Below, one piece after another: positions 54,387-63,175 of a stretch of DNA of 64,000 bases. The position numbers and the translations under genes are program-made. The number at the start of each line of letters is the position of its first letter. Positions within the stretch are counted from its first letter, which is position 1. The notes beneath the pieces were generated by a model. It had not been told where the DNA came from and did not search any database. It saw only the letters and a program-made list of their open reading frames with translations. Source of the stretch: Breviolum minutum Mf 1.05b.01 (taxonomy: Eukaryota; Sar; Dinophyceae; Suessiales; Symbiodiniaceae); the NCBI GenBank assembly GCA_000507305.1, contig DF239416.1, forward strand, positions 1 to 64,000, given 5' to 3'.

Positions 54387-55039
54387 GTCCAATCTTAATT
54401 CGGACCCCCATTTTTTAAGTTGGGTTCAACGGTTCACTCTCATTGTTTGAGGTGTTGCCGGTTTTTTGGGGATGGCTTTTATTCGTCAAAATCATCAATT
54501 CAACCAGATATTCTGGAACCTGAAATTCACACCAGATCGTTTAAAAAAAAAGGGGGACGCCTCGGTTCATAAAAGGAAGGTATGACGTTGCTGGGGTTGG
54601 GACGTTGGTGGGGTTGACGAACTCAGTGACGGTTCCCCCTGCTAAACCCTAACTGATTTGGGTCGGTGGGGACACCACCGACCCAATTCAAACGGCTCCT
54701 TTCTGGGGGGGATCTTCTAAAAAGACTTGCCTCCAAGTCTTATCCAGTTTCAGGTTTGGGAATGACCATGGCATCTTTTTTGATAGTTGTGGAGGATACT
54801 TTCAGAATGTTGTTTTTGTTTGAAGATTGACGTTGGACACATTGGGAGTTTAGCTTTCAAGTGATGTTTGGAATGGGTTTGGCAGATGAGCCTCCAACAT
54901 TTTTCATTGATTTTTGGGGTGGGGAAGTTGAACTTGTGTCCAAAATCACCATGTTTTTTGAGGTAAAAGTGTTACTACAGAGAAAGACACAGAAATCTTC
55001 TTTCAAACTGCTTCCAGCCCGGACTCCAGCCGATTCCAA

Positions 55040-55141
55040 CTACCTGGAACGCCAAGTGTCCTATTTTTTAAGGCAACTTTACCCCTAAAACCAGCAACTA
55101 TTGCCTTGAAAATAGGGCACCAACGGCTTTCCAGGTATTCA
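55040..55141. repeat. Hairpin element, family FB-O (single copy seen)
   Basis: TACCTGGAACGCCAAGTG and GGTGCCC-type arms: CCTATTTTTTAAGGCAA on the left pairs with TTGCCTTGAAAATAGG on the right, and the outer ends TACCTGGAA and TTCCAGGTA match. Confidence 0.7.
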
Positions 55142-55338
55142 ACTTTGGGGATTTTTTCTTTGGAGATACGGTTGGATGGCCATCCTGCTGACTGGAATCC
55201 CCCCGAAAACCCAACTGGTTTTTCATTGTTCCATTGTGCCAACTCATGAAGAACAGTACAGTTGGCTGTATCAAAATATGATTCATCTTGATTTGTAATA
55301 TACCTATGTGTAATAGCCGTCTTTTTTGTTGTGGTTGA

Positions 55339-55440
55339 TACCTAGACCCTCCGTTTGGGTGTCAGATTGCAGCCCAAAAAGGTCGGTTTTTCGTGGTGAA
55401 GGGCTAAGGGGATCAAATTTCAGACCCTTTTTAAAACGTA
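55339..55440. repeat. Hairpin element, family FB-K
   Basis: TACCTAGACCCTCCGTTTGG then TGTCAGATTGCAGCCC on the left. AAATTTCAGACCCTTT to ACGTA on the right. Confidence 0.65.
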
Positions 55441-55505
55441 GAATGGTGCGTTTCAGTTGTTGGGTCGTGTTGGGTCATTTTTTGGTGGTTGATAGCAACG
55501 CTCCC

Positions 55506-55652
55506 GATTGGATGTCGCAAGAAGTTAGGATCAAAGGTAAGTCAGTGTGTTATAACCCATATATAACCTATATTCATAAGTATATAGGTTAGTTATAATC
55601 CGTTGATCCGTTCGCCATTGATCCGTTCACCAACGCCCCTCCCGGGACATCC
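55506..55652. repeat. Hairpin element, family FB-B, abutting an exon
   Basis: ATTGGATGTCGCAAGAAGTT on the left and CGCCCCTCCCGGGACATCC on the right, with GTTATAACCCATATATAACC inside. Its right end touches the open coding frame at 55653. Confidence 0.7.
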
Positions 55653-55682
55653 TACCATGTCACCCCGGATTTCGCTACCGAG

Positions 55683-55733
55683 TTGGTGAACTCCGCCAAG
55701 CGTTCCGATGCGCGTGGTGTGCGAACCTTGGAG
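55683..55733 (+). CDS. Candidate 51-nt exon, coiled-coil gene
   Basis: GCTACCGAG| opens seventeen codons, LVNSAKRSDARGVRTLE, to GAG|GTCAGA, phase 0 to phase 0. The frame is open back to 55653 (YHVTPDFATE), exactly the edge of the FB-B element. No AG lies between the element and that frame, so either the internal AG is used or the element itself supplies the junction. Confidence 0.5.
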
Positions 55734-56752
55734 GTCAGAGGATGCGGTTGCCTTGATGTGAGACGTTTCGAAGGGATGGGTTGCAGGGGTAGTACTGTAG
55801 GAAGTTATATCCCCAGTGTTTCATCCCTGAAACTAACATAACCCATGAAAATCCCCATCTTTCCTGGTAAATACCATCAAAATGGATCCTGGTGAAATGC
55901 TTGGAGTACTATAGATGGGAATCCTATCATTTGCCACTGAAACTCATCCTGGGTGCTTGGAGGAAAAAATCCCGGGACTTGTACGTGGTTTAGGATATCA
56001 ACCCCATGAAAGAAAGGCATGAAGTTCGGCCAATTTGGAACGGGTCCCACAACCCGATCCTTAGGGGACGAAACCGATCACCATGGTTAATACCATGCAA
56101 CCTGAAAATGATGGTTTCCCAAAGGAATCTCGTTTCCGGTCCATTTTGAGGTTTCTTTTTCTTCGTTTGTTTTGGGAAGTAGTATTTCTATGATCTCCTA
56201 CCACCAACCTTACATCAACCGAAGAGCTTGTATGGCAAAGAGCTCGAATCAGAGACAAACTTGATGGCGCTTTCGGACATGGTCTGGTCAAATTGTAGCG
56301 ACCTCACACGACCTGGGCCTCCAAAATTATGGTTTTGTAACAGAAATGGGACCCCTTATTTCAGGGAAATCTAGGTTGGTGAAATATTATGATTTGGCCA
56401 GAGAGGCTTGTTTTCACCAGCTTAAGTGGGAAAGCCAAGCCACTACCCTCCCCAAAACCAACACAAGATAGGCCCCAAAAGGAATGTATAGTTTATTATA
56501 GTTTCCTAACCACCATTTTCAGGGGCTGCGTTAGGGTAATGGATGCAGTTTCGTGATATTTTGCGCTCCACAAATGTTTCAAAAGTGTTAATGAATGGTG
56601 AACTGTAAACCCTTTATAAACCGAGATGGTCCGAGTTTCTGCAGTTTCAGGTAAGCCAAATGACCCAACACCACCCAACTGAAACTCACAATTCTGTGTA
56701 TGCATAATATCATTTATATATTTATATGTTTTGATTATTACATACGCCTGAA

Positions 56753-56839
56753 TCCTCCAAGGGTCTGAGCCCCTTAACCACCAAAAACAGGCAGACCTGA
56801 AGATTTGACACTCTTGGACGGAGGGTCTAGGTCTAGGTA
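56753..56839. repeat. Hairpin element, family FB-K
   Basis: TACGCCTGAATCCTCCAAGG and CACTCTTGGACGGAGGGTCT. GGTCTGAGCCCCTTAACCAC forms the centre. Confidence 0.65.
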
Positions 56840-56883
56840 TATATAATCTGCACCTCAAAGAATGGATGATTGGAAGATCATTT

Positions 56884-57001
56884 CTAGGTAGTGGTTTTGT
56901 TCATATTTTTCATTTTCACCCCCAAAATTGGTGAAGATGAACCCATTTTGACTAGAGCATATTTTGCACATGGGTTGGGTTGAAACTCAACCACCACCTA
57001 G
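56884..57001. repeat. Hairpin element, family FB-A
   Basis: CTAGGTAGTGGTTTTGTTCA to TGAAACTCAACCACCACCTA, ending G. Confidence 0.75.
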
Positions 57002-57061
57002 ATTTCCACAGCAAAGGCAGCAACCTATGCTAGGATCTTCATTTATTTCGCATCTCGCCAG

Positions 57062-57124
57062 GAGACCTTGGCACATTTTGAGCTCAACGCGCCGCAAGAG
57101 GAGATGTCGATGTTTTTTTCCGAT
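57062..57124 (+). CDS. Candidate exon, coiled-coil gene
   Basis: A pyrimidine-rich tract and CTCGCCAG|G open twenty-one codons, ETLAHFELNAPQEEMSMFFS then D, to GAT|GTTGGG, phase 0 to phase 0. The frame is also open upstream (KAATYARIFIYFASRQ) to an acceptor at 57011, which would change the entry phase. Confidence 0.5.
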
Positions 57125-57914
57125 GTTGGGGGATGTTGCGGTGGGACATCCTAGGACGACCCCCGAATGTGTATATCAGTTTTCATATGTTTTTTTTGGT
57201 TGGTGATCATGATAATCGGGCCAGAAGCATGTTTATGAGAGGTTGGAAAGTTCAATGAGATTGTGAATTTGAAGATTTACCGTTCAAGCACAGTAATTCG
57301 CATCATGCTACAGAAGCCAGAAACCTGTGGCGAAAAGATCGGCTGCCAGTTTTGTCAATCATTTTGAGCCACCAGAAAATGTGGCAAAAGTGTCCGCCAT
57401 TTCATTTGAAAATCATGGGTTGCCAGTTTACTAGAACTTGTTCCTTGTGCTAAAGGACTTTGTGGAAGGTCCAGAAGATTCCTGATACTGGTAGCCTTCG
57501 GAAAGATAGTGGGTCTGAGGCCATACTTAAGCTCTGGTTTTAAAATCTCAATCAATGAATCAAGGGCTACTATACAAGATTTGATAAACACTTGCGAGCG
57601 CCATCTACTGGGATAGGCTACCAACCTGGGTGAAATCAGTGGGATGTGAATCTAACAACCTCATCATAACCTCGCTCCCGATGGGCCCCACCGTTATAAG
57701 CTTAGCAAAAAATAATACATGAGAATCTGGCCCCCAAAAATGGCCGAACATACTTCAGGTGTACACCAGTTCTTCTTGATTTTGCGGACCGCAAAAAAAA
57801 TGAATTTGGAAACACCGCGGTTTTTCTTTTGAGGCGCACAAAAGATCACTGCTTTTCACTAGTTTGCTTTTATTCTTCCCTAAGGGTTTTTTTTTGTCAA
57901 CGCGAAGTTGGCAG

Positions 57915-58070
57915 CGAACTTCCGGCTGTCGCGAGGATGCGGAGAATGTGGGGCTTTTAGAGTCACTTCTTGAAGCAGGTTTTGAGGCGCCCAGTTGGGA
58001 GTCGTGGAGCCTGAGTGGTTGCTACCCGAAAGGCATGAGATTCAATGCTTGGCTTGATTTGCTAGGATCG
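57915..58070 (+). CDS. Candidate exon, coiled-coil gene
   Basis: TTGGCAG| opens fifty-two codons, including EDAENVGLLESLLEAGFEAP and WSLSGCYPKGMRFNAWLDLL, to TCG|GTTTCA, phase 0 to phase 0. The composition is that of a small folded domain rather than a coiled coil. I recognise no family. Confidence 0.55.
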
Positions 58071-59323
58071 GTTTCAGATGACAAAAAAAAAGGAAATGCT
58101 CACTTTTTCTGCATTTTGTGGGAAAAAATGTGTCATGTCAAAGTGAAGTGAACAGCAGAGCCGATCAACTTTTGCAGAACAATCGACAAAGTCACTGAGT
58201 TGAGTCTTAGGGATCTTAGGGTGCCATTTCTTGGCAAGATCTTGGCAAGAATCTTTGATGTTTTGTAGGATTCATGTAAGAATGTCGATCATTTGTTCAA
58301 CCATGCCTTTTATGTTTCGGTCTTGTTTCCATATCACACACTCTTGTGAAGAAGACATCCAGCCATAGACGTCAGTTTGGAGTCTTTGGGGGAATGAGAT
58401 TTGATAAGTATTGTCGCGGTAGGTGCTTTAAAACAACAACTTGGGAGCAAGGTACAAAGCCCCTTTTATTAAAAAAGGGTACATTGTTGTCAAGTTGAAT
58501 TTGCACTTGTTTTTCTCTGATGTTTCATGGAATCATTACACGGCTTGTGAGTGCCTTCTAAGCCCCTATATATAGCATAAATCAAAATAACCGCATATCA
58601 ATATATTAATGTATTATATCATATCCCTGCCAGAAACCGGTGAAGAAAGCTTCTCTAGACCAAAAACCATGGATTGCTTCCGATTTTTCTTGGGGATCAC
58701 AACATCTTCACAACGAGCTTTTTCTGCCGAGTTGTTAAGTTTCATATCAAACCATACCGCTGTTCTTGGATTCTTTTTTTGGGGCCGATTTTTTACGGTT
58801 TCTACCATGGGGTTTTCATCACCATGAAAAAAAAATCGCCATTTGGGAGAATAGTCTTGGATTTTTGTGGAAAAAGCATCTAACAATCAAATCCAAGAAA
58901 GAAGACATATGTTTTTCCCTATAAGGCAGGGTTATAACCCTAAGGCCATGTCATGTGTGGGTTCCATCTTTTCAGCAAATCAGCAAAATTCAAGTATATT
59001 CCAAAATGCAGCTATCCATGGTGAACTCCTAAGGTTTGGGTTGTAAAAAACTAGAGGATCAAGGGGAAATGGAAACCCACCAGCACCTTCAAGTCGGGGT
59101 GCAAAAAAAAAACCTAAGGGATGGTGAATTGACACCCTGAAACGCAACCATTTGGCATTCTTTCTTCAGGTGCTGATAGGTGGTGCTTTCAAATATGTTT
59201 TAAAAGTTCACCCCCGAAAAAGATGATGCAAATTGACGAACATATGTTTCTTCGAACTCAAAATTGGTTTGTGTGTTTCTTGGCTTCACCTGTTGAAAAA
59301 TATGTGGACAAAAATGATGCCAG
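58071..59323. other. Intron, nothing recognised
   Basis: A weak possible exon after CTGCCAG near 58634 (KPVKKASLDQKPW) and an FB-A fragment at 59176-59250 are the only features noted. Confidence 0.35.
59176..59250. repeat. Hairpin element, family FB-A, left part
   Basis: TAGGTGGTGCTTTCAAATAT then AAAGTTCACCCCCGAAAA and TTGACGAACATATGTTTC. The right terminus is lost. Confidence 0.55.
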
Positions 59324-59377
59324 GAAAAGATGTTTGAAGCTGGCTTCACGGGTGGTCCACCTGGTCTTCAGGATGAG
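59324..59377 (+). CDS. Possible exon, coiled-coil gene
   Basis: GATGCCAG|G opens EKMFEAGFTGGPPGLQDE. It either ends at a GC donor (GAG|GCCATG, phase 0) or reads two residues further to a TAA at 59384-59386, which would make it a terminal exon. Confidence 0.35.
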
Positions 59378-60094
59378 GCCATGTAAACCTCGCCTGATCA
59401 AAATGGCTATGGATCTGGTAGAAAAAATTGGATGGTGGTTGACTGGGCTGCAAAAAGGTGGTGTTCAGAATTCAGCTTTGGAGAAGTTTTCTTGTAGTAA
59501 AGCTGGTGTGACTTCTTTGGGTAGCAGTTTTTCAGATCTCTCAACTCTACAAGGGAAAAGCGCTCTTAGTTTTGGGTGCCCAAAAGAAATCCATGTAGAT
59601 TCAGTAGTCGCCATCCATTTTTTTCGTGTCCAACGGATTGGTTTGGGTGTCAACTCTCAAACCCTCAAATTTCACACCCCACTTGGAGGATTCATGTAGA
59701 TGTAGATGTTGTGGTACCCATTCATGTCCGTTAGAAAAAAAAACTTGGATCCCCCTCGCAGCAGTCCCGACCACGGGTCGATTCTTAGGATTTTTGGGCG
59801 AACACCTAAGCACATTAAGCACTTTCCACAATTGCATGCTGGGAGCAAGAACACATTCAGAATGTTTATCAAAAACCCATCATTTTGGGTTGATTTTGAG
59901 GTGGAATTTGGGCACGATATCCATCATTTTTGGTGGAGTTTGGGTATGATATCCATGACCTTTGTAAATTCTCCCTGGATTTCCGTTTTCGAAGTAACAC
60001 CGGGGATGAATTTTCCACACAGGTCTTGGAGTTAGATCTTCACTTGGTGGATGAGGCAAACGTGGAACCGGAACGAAGGGGTTGATTGGACTTG

Positions 60095-60356
60095 TACCCG
60101 GGAAGATGAACGGCTGGAACCTACAAATCACCCATTTAGGAAAACTGGGGGAGGACCCTACCCAGTTTTATAGGGAATTATAATGAACCATTATACTAGG
60201 TGGTGGCAACTCAAATATTTTCTATTATCACCCCGAAAATTGGGGAAGATGAACCCATTTTGACGAGCAAATTTTTCAGATGGGTTGGTTCAACCACCAA
60301 CCAGTCAACGATCCAAACCATCCGTTTTAGGTTCTATGTTAATCTTTGGGGGTGTA
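60095..60356. repeat. FB-H hairpin element split by FB-E and FB-A sequences
   Basis: TACCCGGGAAGATGAACGGC and ATGTTAATCTTTGGGGGTGT end in TA. Between the halves lie an FB-E fragment (CTACCCAGTTTTATAGGG to AACCATTATA, about 60158-60195) and a complete FB-A (60196-60304). Confidence 0.65.
60196..60304. repeat. Hairpin element, family FB-A
   Basis: CTAGGTGGTGGCAACTCAAA to TTGGTTCAACCACCAACCAG. Confidence 0.8.
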
Positions 60357-60457
60357 CCCTCTCTGAAGCTACGATAATCCACCTTGAGAAAAGGAAAATC
60401 ATCTTCAAAAGTGCCTTGAAAAGTAAAAGGGGGATATGTTAGTTCTCTGGAGGGTAC
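60355..60457. repeat. Hairpin element, family FB-I
   Basis: TACCCTCTCTGAAGCTACGA and GATATGTTAGTTCTCTGGAG then GGTA. It shares its first TA with the last TA of the FB-H element before it. Confidence 0.75.
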
Positions 60458-60696
60458 CACATCTTTTTGTTGGAGCGGAAATGAAAAGTGGGAATCTGGT
60501 GTTGGATTTGTTTCATGGGCGATGAAGATTGAGGTTGCTTGAAGTACCTTGCCAAAAACTTAACAAATTTTGTTTGAAAGGCAGTTGGGAAGATGCGGTT
60601 TCTTTTCCATAGGATATGTTAGTTGCCTGGAGTATATTCATAGCTAATAGCCAGATGACCTGAATAGAAGATGTTAATATACTAATGGCATTTCAG

Positions 60697-60771
60697 ACGA
60701 AGTTCTGCAAACTGATTTTGAGGATATTTGTGGCGCTTAAGCAACTTTGCATTCTCAATTGTTTTTTTGAA
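60697..60771 (+). CDS. Possible exon, coiled-coil gene, frame uncertain
   Basis: GCATTTCAG| opens a stretch with two credible readings. Phase 0 gives TKFCKLILRIFVALKQ and on to GAA|GTATAT. The other gives DEVLQTDFEDICGA and a stop at 60738-60740. The first chains with its neighbours. Confidence 0.3.
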
Positions 60772-60897
60772 GTATATACCTAGTTGTTTAGTGGAAGGCT
60801 TTTTACTTTTTTTTCTATGAATTTTTGCCAGATTAATATGAAGATATTGTAATAATATGTGACCCCATGTTGATATTTAATAGGTTGTCAGTGTCAG

Positions 60898-61011
60898 CCT
60901 CTCCATCTCTTTCCCATCTACTTCAAGAACATTCTTGTGTTTGTGGAAGAGAAATTGGCCGACGCCCGGATCTCAGCTGCAACTCACCTAGCAGTAGCAC
61001 TTGTTAGCTGA
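60898..61011 (+). CDS. Candidate terminal exon, coiled-coil gene
   Basis: AGTGTCAG| opens thirty-seven codons, PLHLFPIYFKNILVFVEEK then LADARISAATHLAVALVS, and a TGA at 61009-61011. The end is amphipathic or membrane-like. A second frame is open to a TAG a little earlier (HLLQEHSCVCGREIGRRPD), so the reading is likely but not certain. Confidence 0.45.
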   Translation, partial: PLHLFPIYFKNILVFVEEKLADARISAATHLAVALVS

Positions 61012-61231
61012 GTCTTGAGTCAATGCAAGATAAAACTCAATCCTTTGTTATGCAAAAAATGTTTGGCCTGAAAGATCATCCAACCTTGACACAGGGTTTG
61101 CTAAGCCTCATAAGCAACTTTTAAAAACCACATGTGTTTTCCGTTTCAATTTTGTTTATTGTTGCTAAAATAGGCATTTTTTCACACTGAGTCAAGTAGA
61201 TATCGCACAGACCCCTGCAGCTTTTTGTCAG
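61012..61231. other. Probable 3' flank of the long gene
   Basis: AT-rich, without hairpin elements. No polyadenylation signal could be called with confidence. From here to the window end the hairpin families are absent. Confidence 0.35.
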
Positions 61232-61343
61232 CAATCATATTGAACTCTTGCCGCAACAGCTGTGTACCTTCACTTGGGCTTGGAAATTTGGCAGTGAAAG
61301 AAATAATGCTTCATCCAGATCCGTGACTTGCCCACCCAGTTCT
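61232..61343 (+). CDS. Possible exon of the HMG/kinase gene
   Basis: TTTTTGTCAG| opens NHIELLPQQLCTFTWAWKFG then SERNNASSRSV, to TCT|GTGAGT, a strong donor. Its link to the next coding block at 61566 is not phase-perfect. Confidence 0.3.
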
Positions 61344-61565
61344 GTGAGTATTATTGAATTTGATTTGGCATTCAGTTTCTTAGTCTGGCTCAGACCAATG
61401 TGGAAGTGCCGGGAAAAATCAAGAATCTGTCTATTATTTTAATGATAATCTGTGAGTTTAACATGCAGCATATCAATCAAGTTAAGCAGTGATTATTAAT
61501 TTACTAATTAATGTATTCAAGTCTAGTCTTTTTGTTTTACACTGACACCACTTGCTTTAAGGGCC

Positions 61566-61800
61566 GAAAAGGCTCAGTTGCAGAAGTTTGCTGCGGTTGA
61601 TGCCCCAAAGTCTCCAGTACCCCCAGCACAACAATGCTGCATTGACCAACCGGGACAGGATTGCTTTGATCAGTCGAAGCTGGAAGGTGTTGGCGCCCGA
61701 TGTCAAGGAGAGGTATCGTCAGAGGTCACAAGAAGAATGCAGGCAGCGGCACGCACATATTCAGACCAAGATCAGTCAACTGTCAGCACCACTATCATCA
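61566..61800 (+). pseudogene. HMG-box-like segment, frameshifted
   Basis: One frame begins AEKAQLQKFAAVDAPKSPVP, like the N-terminal strand of an HMG box (DAPKxP). A shifted frame goes on NRDRIALISRSWKVLAPDVK then ERYRQRSQEECRQRHAHI, like its helix 3. About 15 residues between are missing compared with a normal 70-75-residue box. HMG boxes bind DNA without strong sequence preference. Here the box is broken, so it is called a pseudogene; a small unrecognised intron is the alternative. Confidence 0.45.
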
Positions 61801-61839
61801 TCGCAACTACCCACGGTCAGTGCGTTTAGATCTTCAGTG

Positions 61840-63175
61840 ACAACGATGGGAAATTTTGCTCTCAACCAGCGGTGCCAGAATGGCGCACTGATAGCTGGAC
61901 ACCACAAATTGTTACAATGGAAGGCATGGGTCAAATTCATTGATATGTCAAATGAGTTTGCCATACTAAAGGCAGTTATTAACCGGCGCAAGTTTGATGG
62001 GACAGGGGTGAGGGGTGACAGCGCAGACAGTCCATGCTGGTTGGCGTTTGAATATTTGCCAAGATCTCTCCAGGGTGTTTGGCAGAAGATGGGGCCATCC
62101 AACCATGGCTTGCCACAGCTTTCTTCATCCAGCTTAAGCACGGCCTTTTGTTTGTACAACAGGTCGGTTATTGTCATGCCGACATTAAGCCTGCAAATCT
62201 GATGGTGGATTTTCAAACGCAGCAGATGAAATTGTGCAATTTCCAGTCGGCTGCACCGTGCGGTGCCATGGACTTGAATAGTGAAGTTGAAGGCCAAAGT
62301 CGTCAGTCATACACTGAGTCACAACGCGCGCCTGAACTATGGCGGCAGTTCACTGAGTACACCGGGAGCCGCAACGATCTGCAAATCAGCAGAACGGACC
62401 TTCGTCTTCTGATGCACTCAATGGCCAATGATCCACACCCAGGGCTAAAGTCAATGATACGTGTTGGGTCCCATACAGTATGCATCATCATTCCACAGAC
62501 AGCGTCCGTCCTGGATGGGACCCATACAGTATGCGTCACCATCCAGGACGGACGCTGTTTATGGAATGATGATGCATACTGTATGGGACCCAACACGTAT
62601 CATTGACTTTAGCCCTGGGGGTGGATCATTGGCCATTGAGTGGTGTGCAGACGGCACAAGAAAATCTTATGCAAGATGATCAAGGACAGGTTGGCCAAGC
62701 TGACAAGAGAACCGACTGACATCAGGTTTTTTCGTAGCATGCCTGGGTCTGTGGATATTTGGTCGTGCAACCGGCTCCCGCTTCAACTGTGGCTGTACAG
62801 TGGCTGAAGAACGGGCTGAAGAACAGGCTGATGGAGAATCCGCGATCGAAGCGGAAAGTCATGCGTCGTTTGATGGCAATGAGAGTGAAGCATGATTTTT
62901 TTGGAGATTGAGGTAGGGGTTCTGGCTACCGGTCGGAGTCACTCCAGGTAGACCAGGGCCCTAGTATTGATGTGCGTGTGTTTGCTGATTGGAGTCAGGC
63001 AATTTTTTGGTGGTGGGTGGCAGAGTTTACACCATGCCTATCCTGGCATTCCAAGTCCTCCTGTGACTTCGAACCAAAAAGAATTGCACAGGGAGACGTC
63101 ATTGACGGAACCGTTAAAATCCAAGGCCACGAGGAAAATGGCAAGAACCGCGGCTAGATTTCTATCCCGATAGCG
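61840..63175 (+). pseudogene. PRP4-like protein kinase domain, degenerate
   Basis: Kinase landmarks appear in order but in changing frames: an alpha-C-like NEFAILKAV; a hinge CWLAFEYLPRSL; the catalytic loop CHADIKPANLMVDF with HAD in place of HRD; KLCNFQSA where DFG is expected; the APE-type RAPELW; and VDIWS near 62750. HADIKPxN and KLC-F-SA are characteristic of PRPF4B/PRP4 splicing kinases. The Asp and Gly of DFG are replaced (NFQ), the frame shifts near 62080, and a 228-bp palindrome interrupts the C-lobe. A further frame ending at 63170 (ETSLTEPLKSKATRKMARTA) may be the C-terminus. It is not expected to be an active kinase. Confidence 0.55.
62415..62642. repeat. Near-perfect palindrome, 104-bp arms, 20-base loop
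   Basis: Bases i and 125057-i pair over 62415-62518 and 62539-62642, with only about three mismatches seen (for example CACAGAC against the complement of GTTTATG, and one near 62437). The loop GACCCATACAGTATGCGTCA repeats a motif also present in each arm (CCCATACAGTATGC). It lies between the APE and DIWS landmarks of the kinase remnant. Confidence 0.9.

Larger units (their letters stand above)
55734..57061. other. Intron with hairpin repeats
   Basis: It holds FB-G left and middle parts near 55825-55900 and 56448-56535, FB-K (56753-56839) and FB-A (56884-57001). No further exon was recognised. Confidence 0.45.
59387..60696. other. Intron, nested hairpins at 60.1-60.5 kb
   Basis: Unique sequence up to about 60090, then an FB-H element holding an FB-E fragment and an FB-A element, then an adjoining FB-I element and an FB-I right end near 60600-60645. 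Confidence 0.45.

Noticed and set aside
55014..55062. Possible exon RTPADSNYLERQ after CTTCCAG
   Set aside because: Most of it lies in the left arm of a hairpin element (55040-55141), so the open frame is not evidence of coding.
59223..59699. 158-codon plus-strand frame
   Set aside because: It begins within a partial FB-A element and has low-complexity coding character. A different frame (59324-59377) fits the gene better.
62303..62596. 97-codon minus-strand frame in the kinase region
   Set aside because: It is a by-product of the palindrome, which gives nearly the same frame on both strands.
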